From: Symsagittifera roscoffensis
Taxonomy: Eukaryota; Xenacoelomorpha; Acoela; Convolutidae
NCBI RefSeq assembly: GCF_963678635.1
Contig: NC_087068.1
Coordinates: 56,638,467-56,702,466 of the forward strand
DNA: 64,000 nt
Direction: 5' to 3'
A program made the position numbers and the translations under genes. The notes under the pieces are model-generated. The model saw only the letters and a program-made list of their open reading frames with translations, searched no databases and was not told the DNA's origin. This document shows positions 1 through 10,171 of this stretch, piece by piece (the first letter of the stretch is position 1; every line of letters begins with the position of its first letter).

Positions 1-59
1 CCACGGCAAAGGCATACGCAAAACAAGTCAGGCAAACCGCAGGAGACAAAACCATGAAA

Positions 60-545
60 AAATGAAGAAACTTCTCAAAGATAATGGTTTGCTGGCTGTG
101 CTTTTTGATAAGAGGGTTGGTTTTTGCATAATGAGGAAACAAACGTACGAATCAAACGTATGATTTTTTACTACAAAAAAGGCAGCCACTAATGAGCTGA
201 TACTGCAAAATTAGAAAGCACATAAAAAAATTACTTGCCATTAAAAAAAGAGACGAGATAAATGATCAATTATTTTCTAAGAAGAGGTCTTTAACATCTG
301 AAACTTATACACTAAAGTTCCCCTGAAGGAAGCAATTAAAAATGCCTTACAGAAGCTGTACAGCCAGAAGTCTCCTCCTGAAATTCAAAGAGCAACCGTG
401 AAAAGGCTTGCGAAAATGGCGGTCAGCAAAGTATTTTACAAGTGTAATGATTCATGGTATGTGCAAGTTGATGGTCCCTCGCTGCAATTCATGCAAAGCT
501 ATGGCTGAAAGTAAACGAGTTTGCTCTAAAACAAGAAACAACGGA
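60..545 (+). pseudogene. PLE reverse transcriptase fragment, N-terminal part
   Basis: Translation gives a stretch resembling the PLE region before the RT core (LLKDNGLLAVLFDKRVGFCIM, near 65-135) and, near 415-485, YVQVDGPSL, the PLE counterpart of the substrate-binding motif usually seen as QxDGxxMGSPL. Stops interrupt it several times. No intact ORF remains, so it is a relic rather than an expressed gene. Confidence 0.65.
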
Positions 546-879
546 GATACAGGCAATCAATGACAAAAACGATTCCTGCCATGGGGTTCAAAAATTGGCT
601 GGTCTTAAATTGTTCTAACCAAGTCACCCACAGACCTGAGGCACGATTCCACTTGTGAAATATCCTTCTCCTTGTTTTTAACCGTTAGCAGCTTTCACAA
701 TACCAGACTATCTCGGTTATTTATGCGTTTCAATCATCGGATATTTTAGATGATACCAGTGTCTGTACTTCAAGCACCCAACCCAATTTAATCTATATGT
801 TAGTTTCCTGTCGCAACATTGGCGAAAACTGTTTTCGTCATTCATTGGCTGTATTTCCGTTCCGCCAGTATTTCTTATT

Positions 880-1127
880 TAGAGTAAACTCGTTTTATTT
901 CAGCCATAGCTTTGCATGATTTACAGCGAGGGACCGTCAACTTGCACATACAATGAATCATTACCGTTGAAATATACTCTGCTGATCGCCATATTCAAAA
1001 GACTTTTCTTTGGTTGCTCTTTAACTTTCAGGAGAGGACTCCTGGCTGTACAGCGTCTGTAAGGCAATTTCAATTGCTTCCTTCGGGGGAACAATAGTGC
1101 AGAAGCTTTAGAAGTTATAGACCTCAC
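880..1127 (-). mobile_element. Inverted second copy of the PLE RT segment
   Basis: The minus strand of this stretch matches 325-545 of the + strand closely (my estimate about 80 percent), including the codons for NDSxYVQVDGPSL. It makes a large imperfect inverted repeat with a spacer of about 335 bp. The two copies differ by scattered substitutions, so the duplication is not recent. Confidence 0.7.
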
Positions 1128-1144
1128 CCCAGAAAATAATTGAT

Positions 1145-1620
1145 TTGAATATAATTTTAATGCAGGATAGGCGTGTAATCTGCAACTGGTATCAAAAACA
1201 AACAGATTCTGGGATTATATCAAACTTTAGAAGCTGCGCCCAAACACAGTATAAGTGTAGTGTTATTCAAGGCACTATTCAAGAGTTTTCAGGAGTACAT
1301 AAAACTAGGAGCAATTTGATAAGGCTATGGAAACTAAAAGGGCGCAATGGCTGAAAAATCAGTACCCTGAAAATTGGTCCGAAAATGTGGCGGCAGATGA
1401 CTTGTGCAAATTCATCGAGGGCAATGGCAAGCCACTGGATAGTGAGAGGAGTTCTTCAACTCAATCACCAAAGGATGTGAAGCCCCCAAAGCTGATGGTG
1501 CAATATAGAGGTAACCAACGCCAAAGTTTTGCAAGCAGGTTACGAAGTTTAATCAACGTTCAAGGGGTTTTCACCACAAAAAATTTAGAATCTTGTTAAC
1601 CATCGCTAAAATCAACTTTT
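1145..1620 (+). pseudogene. PLE reverse transcriptase C-terminal part and linker
   Basis: The + strand translation contains NWYQKQTDSGIISNFRSCA followed, in another frame from 1327, by AQWLKNQYPENW and YRGNQRQSFASRLRSL. These resemble the thumb and linker region of PLE polymerases that precedes the GIY-YIG domain. A frame change occurs near 1325-1350, and stops follow at about 1599. Confidence 0.65.
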
Positions 1621-1649
1621 TCTAATGACCTCAAGTCAAGAGTGGTTTA

Positions 1650-1956
1650 GTAACTGTCATGTAGTGGATGCACTTTCTTCTATGTGGGACAAACTTTTCA
1701 AAAATTGACCACTGAAATTGAGGAACATAAGAAAGCAGCCTCATCGGTAGGCCTCCATCTTCAGCAAAGCTGTCTTCAGGAAAATAGCGCAGACTTTGGT
1801 TGGGAAAATAAAGTTATGTCGAACAACCAAACAAAACTGTTAACACTAGAGGCAATACATATCAGAGAAGAGAAACCGGACATGAACCCGAGCGAGGAGT
1901 TTAGGAGCGGGGAATTACCACAAAAGTTTGGTCTCATAAAGTTTTCGGTTTCATAA
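1650..1956 (+). pseudogene. PLE GIY-YIG endonuclease remnant
   Basis: Around 1655-1735 the translation reads CTFFYVGQTFQKL followed by IEEHKKAASS. This matches the GIY-YIG pattern of PLE endonucleases (a Cys pair, then YVGQT, then a conserved EH about 13 residues later). The part after 1780 is not conserved enough to judge. The open frame 1684-1956 is the surviving piece. Confidence 0.6.
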
Positions 1957-1970
1957 CAAAACGCACATGT

Positions 1971-4890
1971 CGAAATTAAAATTGTGAATCAGACGTTTTC
2001 TGACAATTTAATTTCAAAATTTTAAAATAATATAAGAGGTTACAAATTTTTTATTCTTTATAGTAATTTAGAGGTCAACGGGGATTAGCTAGTTTTTAAC
2101 ATGTTGGTTTAGAACCAAAACTTATGTGAATTATAGTAAAAAAACCTTCCTAAATTGCTGTTTTGTCGTCATTTAGATTATTTTTTTTTGTAAAAATCCT
2201 GGCGATGCACATGCTTGCGAAAACTTTTGAAATTTACTTGATAACAAACTTTTTTTACAAGTTACACAATTGTACTAGACAAACTTATTCAAGCAGAAAA
2301 AGTCAATGTGAAAGATCTCGAGGGTAATATTAGACCGCTTACTGACATTTTAAGACGAGGTGATAATGATCTGAAGAAAAAAGACTTGTGGGATTAAAAC
2401 AGAAACAGTCGATCAAAAACCAGCTTCCTTTCAAATTAAGGCTACTACTCATGAGCACGCTGTCATCTGTCCTGCTATCTTTTTAAATATAATTTCAGCA
2501 AGTTGGTCAATTTCGTTAGAAAAATAGTTAGCCTGGGCTATAAAACTTGTGATCGTACAAAAATCGATTCATCATCTGATCTTTAATTAAAACAAAATCT
2601 TTCACCAGTAAAAATAGTTTTTGAATTGAAGGTATTGAACACCTCGTATTACTAGCTTACGAATAATAAGTTCAACATCAAAAGAAAAACAATAACCTGA
2701 ACAAAAGAACTAGAAAAATGTATTGTGCCAGTCGGTCATATTTGGAAGTTTGACCTTGAGAAATAAGGACAACGTAATTTTGTTGTGAAACGTAATTTTT
2801 CAAAAATTCGAATTGAGCCTGTCATGCTTAATTTTCTAGCGAAAACTGTAAATCTCAGAATTGCAAGATCAGAACAACCGAATTACAATTGCGGGAAAGT
2901 AGTGAAAAAAGCAGCGGGGAAATTGCTATTCGCAATTTCCAGATATAAATCAAACACGAGTAGAGCTGTCCTATCCTGAATAGGAAGCAGAGCGATTGCA
3001 AACAAAGCAGACACAAATGAACCATTGTGACCCAGAGTGAACCCTCAGTGGAAAGTTGGACAGCTGGGGTATCCCAATCGTCAAGTTCCAAAACTAAATT
3101 CTCGAGTCAAAACTCATTTCCCTTGCTGGAATTCATTGATTACAAACTTCTTGAGTTAAAACTTAATTACCTCAATGCTAGAGTTACTGATTAATTTACT
3201 CACTCCAATTCTCGAGTGTGCTGGTATGTGAGTACCCAATTTAGTTTTCTTGAGTGTGTTTTGCAACTGTTATGTTGAGATAAGGAGAGTTTTAGGTTGA
3301 TCCATCTGAATTGGATCAAAGTTTCACTGTCTAATAAAAAGTAACCATACGGACTGTTCCGACCCTGTTTTTAACGGCGTTTGCGTATTTTGGGTATTTT
3401 GAGACCTAAGTATGGGGACGTTCTTATTTTCTAGAGTGGGGGGTGTTTTGGTAGTGGCGTTCAAGCTATAACGAGGGTTTTAGTGTCATGTCGCAAGTGA
3501 CCCGAATTGGCTCCGACCGTTCGAGGTAGAAAAACACAAGAGATAATGTCCTTGACTCTTGAGCCATTGTTTATAGGGCCTATTTTTCTTTAACTTCACA
3601 TGTGATTTAAGTAGGCGACTGTTACATATTTTGTCGAAAGGTTTAATGAGTAAAAGTGGGTAGAACGAAAACCAAAAAAATTGGATAGAGCCAATTCTTG
3701 ACAGCGAAGTTGTTGAGTTAATTTACGACTCGAACCAACGGACGTAAAGAGATTCAACAAATTCCGAGATAGATTTGGCTCCCAAGGTTTAAACTTCATC
3801 CCATGCAAAAGTTTAAGGTTAAAACTGTCGAACAAACAACTCAGAATTGCGATAGGATTTCGATAAGGCTGAAAAAACTGCGAACGGCATAAATGCGTGT
3901 GCGGAAAAGACGTTACCGAAGATGGTTTGCATAGCCTTTCTTTCCTCAAAAGTGTAGGGATGCCCTTATCAAGCATTGTTTATCTTCAACTCACATTCCG
4001 TCTGTTTGAGAAAGACGACACCAATTCAGGACCAATCAGAAGCGCCCAGATGTTTTGACTTTCGTTCAATGGGCTGTTGGTAAGCCTCTCGCTTGTGAGA
4101 TGCAACGGTAGTAGATTCCGTAGACCCGATTAAGATTAGGGCCGGGGCTGTTTGTAACATTGGTACGCCGCCGGTGAAGCGGAAGAGCGCAAAATGACAA
4201 GTATAAAGACTTAATAGATAATGGGTATTTTTTCCAACCGGTAGTTTTTGAGATTTAGGACGCGGCCGGCCCCAGTACAGAAAATCTCCCTCGCAATACA
4301 GATTGCGAACGCCGCTTGCGTACTCGGAACAATAAATGACAAAACAATATTCGACGAAACGAATTTTTTATTTGCAACACAATTTTATCTGTAGATTATG
4401 TTTTCTCATGTCGAGTTGCGTGTTCTTTTATACTTATTGAAGAAACGTGTTACGTATCGAGTATAAGTGTAAGGACATCAACACATATCATCTCCTTTTT
4501 ATCATTATCACTTCAATATCTAGAAAATTCCAAGGATTTTGACTGGAATACGTGATGAAGGGACTCCTGACTGTAACCTCGGTTACTGTGATATTTTTGA
4601 CCTTCTAATTACAATATATAGAAAAAAAAACAAAAAATTTTAATGGGTAATGGGTGTTACATTTCAAAATCCTTTACTCTTTGAAAAAGGTTACTTGATG
4701 ACGAAATCAGTTTCATGAATATCCTTACTTACAGAGAAGCAAGAACATTTCTTAAGATATTTTACTTAAGTTTATTTAAAGAAGAAGTGTCAACAGTGTC
4801 AACCTATCGAGAAGTCTTATGGAAAGTTTTCATCTTTTTGGTGAAAGTTCCGTTAGATTGTGATACTCTCAATTCAATAGTTTAATGCTT
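1971..4890. other. Stretch without recognisable gene
   Basis: AT-rich sequence with only short open frames on both strands. A minus-strand frame of 126 codons at 3596-3976 has no recognisable motif and no splice context. GC content rises locally around 3380-4330, with many CpG dinucleotides, without a visible gene. I see no transposon ends here. Confidence 0.5.
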
Positions 4891-5170
4891 AAAGATTGTA
4901 TTTTAAAGTTAGCCTAATTGTTGTGATAAACTTATTAAATAGTTTGAGATGGGTATGTGCTGGTGATCACCTGGCTGGACGTTGCACACTTCCTGACCTG
5001 CCCGAAGTGGACCACTGGTCTTCAGGTAGCGTGCCATCGACGATCTGGTCTGGACCCCGCACTGGATTTCTGGTCTCCTGGTGTGGAACCCGTAGCCCGA
5101 TCTTGACTCTGGCTCTCCCCTTCTGCCTTCGTTATCTCTACATCTGGGTGAGACCCCTCCTACGTTAGGC

Positions 5171-6160
5171 ATGCAATTGTTTGCCTCTTTCTTCTCGACA
5201 GTGTTTCTGGTTTTAGCTTTCAACCGTGTGCAGAACGGTCACAGCCCTGTTGGATCTACACACATGCTGCTGCTGGCTCGCGAGAAACCTGATCCACAAT
5301 CACGACAAGAACTGCGGTCACGCAAGTTTAAACTCAACTCAAAGTTGTCGTTTTATACCATTTCTATGCTCCTTCTTTTATGCGCTGGTGATATTGAAAG
5401 TAATCCTGGTCCGTCTGTCGACCCTACTCAGTTGTCCAGATTTGTTAACGCCGCGGAGATCTTAGTCGGGTCGTCTGTTGCCATCTCGGACCTAACCTCC
5501 GGTATCTATGATGCTTCTATCCTCAAAGTTGACAACGATCGCTTCTTTGCTCACTTTCGTGGTTGGAATAAAAGCTCTGACTCCTGGGTCAACCTTGATC
5601 AAATTTTCCGGCTCCCTGATGGTTATGTTCCGATAGGCCGGAATTCTCGCGGTCCTATTTGCCTTCTCGCGTCTCCTGTCTCCAGTCCTATCTCTGTCGC
5701 TTTAACGAGTTCTCCTTCTCGGGATGCTCCTGTTAGCTCTGGCCTCTCTCAAGAGATGTCAAGTATGATGATCTCGGCTGAGCTTGCCGAAAGCGCTGTG
5801 CCGGATCTTTCTGACGTCATGTCTTCCAGAGTTGACACTGTCCGGTTCGTTCCGATTTCTCTTCGTAACGAGTGGTCTGAGGTTGTTGGTCACGCCCTTG
5901 ACAACTGCGCCACCGCTCCGGACAATCTGAAAAACTGGACTCGGTTGCTCATGCTCCCAAAATATATCTTGAAAGCCCCTCGCCGCGGAGGCAAGTCTCA
6001 CGCTGCTAATAACTGCAGAGCCTTCGCCAAAGAATCAAGTCCTGGAAGGAGGGCAATATTTCGGACCTCTGGTCTAACGCTACCAAAAGACCTAAAGAGC
6101 GAACGAAGAAAAACAGCAAATCTTCTCCTGACTTTAATGTCCGCAGAGCCAAAGAGCTAG
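5171..6160 (+). pseudogene. RLE LINE ORF, N-terminal part with 2A peptide
   Basis: The first in-frame ATG gives a hydrophobic start (residues about 1-18), then a second hydrophobic run (YTISMLLLLCAGD) that leads directly into DIESNPGP, a canonical 2A ribosome-skipping motif. The downstream region to residue about 285 is S/P-rich and then basic. Near 6010-6040 the true frame shifts; in the new frame the protein continues through GRAAKALCSDGL, a segment typical of the region just before the RT in this LINE group. A hydrophobic leader before 2A has been described for sea urchin LINEs, where it acts as a signal sequence when skipping fails. Confidence 0.75.
5384..5413 (+). other. 2A ribosome-skipping motif (DIESNPGP)
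   Basis: The codons at 5390-5413 spell D-I-E-S-N-P-G-P, an exact match to the 2A consensus DxExNPGP. It is preceded by the leucine-rich helix expected upstream of 2A. The predicted skip is between Gly (5408-5410) and Pro (5411-5413). Activity depends on upstream residues and cannot be shown from sequence alone. Confidence 0.85.
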
Positions 6161-7833
6161 CAGGCCTCGGTCAGTTCGGCAGAGCAGCTAAAGCCCTGTG
6201 TTCCGATGGCCTCGTGTCCAAAAGTGACGAGTCGCTTAAGGACCTTCGCAGTCTTCATCCTTCCGCTGACCCTCCTGTCTTTTCTGGCCGGGATGAATCC
6301 CCTCTTGCCTACCAACTCGAATCTGAGTTCGTTCATAAGTCTCTCAAAAGTTTCCCGAGCGGCACTGCTGCCGGTCCTTCGCGCTGGTTTCCTGAGCACT
6401 TTGTTCACGCCGTTGAGTGCCCCACTCCTCAGACTGCTGCCAGAACGTTAGAGTCTCTCAACAGGGTTGTTAACATCCTCGCTGCCGGGCAAGCCCCTTC
6501 TAGTCTCTCTCCGTGGCTGTGCAGTGCGAATCTCTTTGTCACCGCTAAACACAAGGGTGGTGTCCGGCCTATTGCGGTCGGCGAAGTGCTCCGAAGGCTC
6601 ACTGCTAAATGCCTTGCTAAAGCCGCCAACGCTGAAGCTCGTGATTTCCTGTGTCCTCACCAGCTTGGAGTTGCTACCAGCGGTGGCTCGGAAGCCATCG
6701 TCCACGCGACTAAAATGACAGTCAAAAAGTGCTCGGAACATGGTCACCAAGGCGTCTTAACAATGGATTTTGAGAACGCTTTCAACACGCTAGACCGCAC
6801 CGAGATCCTCCTTCAAGTTCGCAACCGTCTTCCCGTTCTCTCCGCCTTTGTTGAGTTTACCTACGGTCACCACAGTCGTCTGATGTTCGAGGATGTCATT
6901 CTCAACAGCGAGAAAGGAGTTCAACAGGGGGATCCGCTAGGGCCTCTCATTTTTGCGGTCACCCTGCACTCTCTTGTCGAATCTCTCAAGTCGGAAGTCC
7001 CCGGTCTCACCCTCAACTGCTGGTACCTTGATGATGGTATTTGTGCCGGCGACGAAGACTCCTTGCTCAAGGCTCTCGAATTCATCACTTCCAACGGCTT
7101 GCATCTCGGCCTCAAAGTCAAGCACAGTAAGTGTGAGTTGTGGGCCCCTGTGGAGTTCTCGTGCATCGCCGTTTCTATCCCGAGAGCAGCGTCTAATGGC
7201 TTCGAGCTTCTTGGCGCACCCATTGGTGATACTGAGTTCTCAGTTAAAGTCCTGGACAAACGCATCTCGAAAGGCACCAAATGTCTTGAAAAGTTACCTC
7301 TTCTTGACGACCTTTCAGCTCTCACTTGGCATCACTCGCACTTGCCTTGCTGCTCCCAAGCTGACGTACTCTCTTCGCACTCAGCCGCCCTCTCAGCCTG
7401 TCGCAGCTTTCCTGCAAGTTTTTGATGAACTCCTCCGCGATGCTCTTTCTGTCATAGTTGGCTCACTTGTTCCTGATCTTGCCTGGTCCCAGTCTTCCCT
7501 GCCTATCAAAGATGGCGGACTTGGCGTCCGGCAAGCTCGCGACCAACACATCCCTGCCTTCCTATGGTCTTCGTGTCAGTCAGCTCATTTGGTCTCGTTT
7601 CTTACCGAATGAGACATCACTGATACGCCGGAGTTCCTGCCTGCCTCTAACGACTTCCGTGAACAGTCTGGAAGCGTTAACACTCCCGGTTTTACTCAAG
7701 AAGCTTTCCAAGAGAAACTCGATAAGGCCACCTACAACGCTTTCTTCTCGTCTCTTCCCGATTCCCGCGAGCAAGCTCGTCTTCAGTCGCTCTCTCTGCC
7801 TTACGCCGGCGCTTGGCTTACCGCCGTCCCCAT
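6040..7833 (+). pseudogene. RLE LINE reverse transcriptase
   Basis: From 6214 to about 7330 one frame holds the RT core: VRPIAVGEVLRRLTAK (fingers), DFENAFNTLDR (motif A), GVQQGDPLGPLIFA (motif B), and CWYLDDGICAG (motif C, catalytic DD). Near 7330 the frame moves and continues through LVPDLAWSQSSLPIKDGGLG up to a TGA at about 7608. Beyond this the same frame stays open into the hAT insertion point. The catalytic residues are intact, but the frame is not. Confidence 0.8.
7826..7833. repeat. hAT target-site duplication, left copy
   Basis: GTCCCCAT directly precedes the hAT terminus and is repeated exactly at 8976-8983. Confidence 0.9.
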
Positions 7834-8053
7834 CAGGGATATCGATTCGAATCCGAGTATTCGACCCGAATACCGAGTATTCGGCACTTCGAAGCCGAAT
7901 CCGAATATTAAAATTTTGAAATCCGAATATCGAATCCGAATATTTTTTTTTTGCCGATTACCGAATAATCCAGGGTCCACTGCTAAAAAACCCGAATATT
8001 CCGAATATTGGTTTACTGTTTTGTTTCACAATATTTTTCTGTTTTTTTTTAAG

Positions 8054-8506
8054 ATGGCTAATGTAGAAGAGTCTGATGTCGCTGCCGAGTGCGAGTATAG
8101 AAAAGAAAAAGGAGTGGCAAAATGGCATGAAAAGTTTCTTGTGGAATATCGAGGTGGTAGAAAAACGGAAGGAAGAAAGTGCATTAAATGCAATGTTTTG
8201 ATTAAGAGTACTGGGGCGTCAACGACTTCGATGACTAAACACACGCAAGTGTGTGATAGCAAAACGGTCCAAACTGTCATTGCATCGGACCAAACTGTAA
8301 TTCCTTTCAAGCGGGCTAGAGTTCAAGACGGCTTGAATGAAGTTGTTAAACTTGTATATGAAGACAATATACCAGTGTACAAAGTTGTGCGTTCTCCAAC
8401 GTTACAATCATTTTTTAAGCAGCTTCACTTTAGTAAAGTCACCTACTGTTCAACTACTTACAAAATCGATTATCACCTGAGAATCATTCACGAAATGTTT
8501 TCTTAA
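8054..8506 (+). CDS. Truncated hAT transposase, BED zinc-finger portion
   Basis: The 150-aa ORF from the ATG at 8054 contains CIKCNVLIKSTGASTTSMTKH followed by TQVC, a C-x2-C ... H-x4-C BED-type finger, the DNA-binding N-terminus of hAT transposases. The remainder (VVRSPTLQSFFKQL) resembles the segment that follows in such proteins, then the ORF ends well before any catalytic domain. It could act as a DNA-binding competitor but not as a transposase. The ATG was chosen because the frame upstream is built from terminal repeat sequence. Confidence 0.65.
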   Translation: MANVEESDVAAECEYRKEKGVAKWHEKFLVEYRGGRKTEGRKCIKCNVLIKSTGASTTSMTKHTQVCDSKTVQTVIASDQTVIPFKRARVQDGLNEVVKLVYEDNIPVYKVVRSPTLQSFFKQLHFSKVTYCSTTYKIDYHLRIIHEMFS

Positions 8507-8585
8507 ATAAGAATAAAAGGTTTTTGAAATAAAACTGTTCATTAGCAAACTTGTTTTAAAATTACGGTCTCTTTTTTAAATAGTG

Positions 8586-8700
8586 TCACTCGATTTAGCT
8601 CGAAAAACTGGGTTATCACTGATTTTTAACAGTTTTTAGCGATCTCAGTCGATTTAGCTCGAAAAACTGGGTTGTGAGTTGTGACTGATTTTTAACATTT
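8586..8700 (+). repeat. Two-copy tandem repeat inside the hAT element
   Basis: The unit CGATTTAGCTCGAAAAACTG followed by GGTT and then ACTGATTTTTAAC occurs twice, about 62 bp apart. Confidence 0.7.
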
Positions 8701-8975
8701 ACTCACTCCCGCGATTTTTACATTATTACGCAAGTCCCAGCCAATTCTACTTGAAAAATGCTATGTTCAATACTTTTTATAGAATTTGTTGTTTCAAACT
8801 TTTATGCTAAGTTTTTTGGGAAAATAACCAAATATCCGAATAGTTGTTCGAGTAGTAACATTTGGCCGAAGCCGAATCCGAATAGTAAGGGCACTATTCG
8901 GCCGAAGTCGAATATCGAATAGTTGGGCCGCGGCGAATAACGAATATCAAAAAATCCGAGTATTCGACATCCCTG

Positions 8976-8983
8976 GTCCCCAT
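8976..8983. repeat. hAT target-site duplication, right copy
   Basis: Exact repeat of GTCCCCAT after the right hAT terminus. Confidence 0.9.
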
Positions 8984-9642
8984 TAAAGGTCTTACCCTGC
9001 AACTGCTTCCTGCTGAGTTCCAAGCTGCTGTCAGATACCGCCTTGGTCTTCCTGTGTTCGCGTCTGCTCGTAGGTGCCCCGCGTGTCCGTCTGGCACTCT
9101 GGACGTCCTCGGGGATCACGCTGTCGCTTGTGGGGGGGAGTGGTGGCCGGATCTCCCGTCACGACAGACTACGGGACATTATTTTCAATGCTACCACGGC
9201 TGCCTCTTTAGCCCCCATCAAGGAGCAACGGAACCTCATCCCTGGAGAACGGTCCAAACCCGGCGATATTTTTGTCCCTACTTGGAGCGCTGGTCGCCCA
9301 GCTGCTTTCGACGTCACCGTGACATCCCCGCTGCAGTTATCTCTTCTCTCTCGTGCGACGGAGACCCCCGGGGCGTCCCTGGAAGTTGCTGAGGACCGCA
9401 AATTTTCGAAACACGAGAAAAACTGTGAGGAACAAGGAATCAGTTTTTTCCCGTTAGCAGTCAAAACGCTCGGGGGTTGGTCCGCTTTAGCTATCAAAAC
9501 CCTGAAGTCAGTTGCTATCCTCGCTGATGCCAGACGTTCTGGTTCACGTGACGCTCGTGTTGCCCCAGTTCGCCTTCTCCAGAGCCTCTCAGTGTGCCTC
9601 ATGAGAGGAAACGCCACTATGATTGTCAGTCGGGCCATCTAG
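8984..9642 (+). pseudogene. RLE LINE zinc motif and restriction-like endonuclease
   Basis: After the hAT insertion the LINE continues with LLPAEFQAAVRYRLGLPVF, then CPACPSGTLDVLGDHAVAC (a C2-H-C zinc-binding motif). A G7 run near 9130 shifts the frame. The next frame encodes RHDRLRDIIF, KPGDIFVPTW, AAFDVTV and KFSKHEKNC, matching the catalytic core of the PD-(D/E)xK nuclease of this LINE group, and ends at 9642. Confidence 0.75.
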
Positions 9643-9724
9643 TCTTGTGCAGTTTATTACGTTTTTGCCTTCCCAATTCTGGTGCTCCTTTGTTTATAAA
9701 ATAAAGAGATTGTTTACTGTAGTC

Positions 9725-10101
9725 ATGAGTGTTTGAAAATTAATAGTTTCTAACTTCAAGTGATGTAATATCCTGAACCATAAATCATGTTACTTAGAAT
9801 TATCTACAATAAGGCAGTCTAATCTGAATTTTAAAGTTTTTGTGCCATATTGATAACTTTTATAATTAGAGTTTGACAGACACTTGTACACTTGAAAATT
9901 CTTTCAAATGGAAAATAAAGAGTTTTTTTTTGTCGAATAAGTATTATTCACAGCTTAATCAATGAAATCGATGATAAGAAGTCTTAACGTATCCTAGACT
10001 ATTTGAAAGTTGTTGGCGATGATGAAGCGAAATTTACCAGACTTCATTATGACGATAGCCCGGGAGCTTCTTTTCAGATTAAGATCGATGTGATTAATGA
10101 A
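9725..10101 (+). other. Region upstream of the VAP start codon
   Basis: AT-rich sequence between the LINE end and the first VAP coding exon. An open frame runs into the VAP ATG from about 10003, so 5' UTR is likely, but no TATA box or clear start site stands out. A non-coding first exon further upstream cannot be excluded. Confidence 0.4.
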
Positions 10102-10171
10102 ATGTCCACTCAGTCCTCTTCTGCGCCAATAATGTATCGTCTTCAGCCGCCCGAAGAGTTAGTTTTCAAAG
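10102..10171 (+). CDS. VAP: VAP exon 1
   Basis: Encodes MSTQSSSAPIMYRLQPPEEL and VFK plus the first base of the next Gly codon. Donor is G|GTAAAT, phase 1. Confidence 0.88.

Larger units (their letters stand above)
55..1970 (+). mobile_element. Decayed Penelope-like element (PLE)
   Basis: Three blocks on the + strand read as pieces of a Penelope-like retroelement in the family order: an N-terminal/early RT block (about 60-545), a later RT/linker block (1145-1620), and a GIY-YIG endonuclease remnant (1650-1780). The reading frame is broken by many stops and frameshifts, and the segment that should hold the RT YxDD box (about 545-1140) is replaced by unrelated sequence plus an inverted copy of the earlier RT block. 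PLEs copy themselves by target-primed reverse transcription and often leave inverted or tandem partial copies, which fits this layout. Exact ends cannot be set; the left end may lie outside the window. Confidence 0.75.
7834..8975 (+). mobile_element. Non-autonomous hAT-type DNA transposon inserted in the LINE
   Basis: The insert starts CAGGGATATCGA and ends TCGACATCCCTG, so the termini form imperfect inverted repeats (CAGGGATrTCGA). It is flanked on both sides by the 8-bp direct repeat GTCCCCAT (7826-7833 and 8976-8983), the target duplication size of hAT elements. Subterminal regions are packed with direct and inverted copies of CGAATA/CCGAATAT. It encodes only a short BED zinc-finger protein, so the catalytic DDE domain has been lost. 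Removing the insert and one target copy rejoins the LINE coding sequence. Confidence 0.9.
4950..9720 (+). mobile_element. RLE-type non-LTR retrotransposon (R2-like group), inactivated
   Basis: A GC-richer block encodes, in order, an N-terminal region with a 2A peptide, a reverse transcriptase with a YLDDG active site, and a C-terminal zinc-binding motif plus restriction-like endonuclease. This domain order marks LINEs that use a PD-(D/E)xK nuclease instead of an APE nuclease. The ORF is broken by a frameshift near 6010-6040, another near 7330, an in-frame TGA near 7608, the hAT insertion at 7834-8975, and a run of seven G near 9130. After the stop at 9642 a short 3' UTR contains AATAAA near 9700. 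The 5' boundary is uncertain and the clade is not assigned. Confidence 0.8.

Noticed and set aside
3596-3976. 126-aa minus-strand ORF
   Set aside because: No motif, no splice context, composition like surrounding DNA.
4896-5168. 90-aa open frame with CAGDHLAG, resembling the residues before the 2A motif
   Set aside because: It lacks NPGP and other 2A residues; it lies in the probable 5' UTR of the LINE and the likeness is limited to CAGD.
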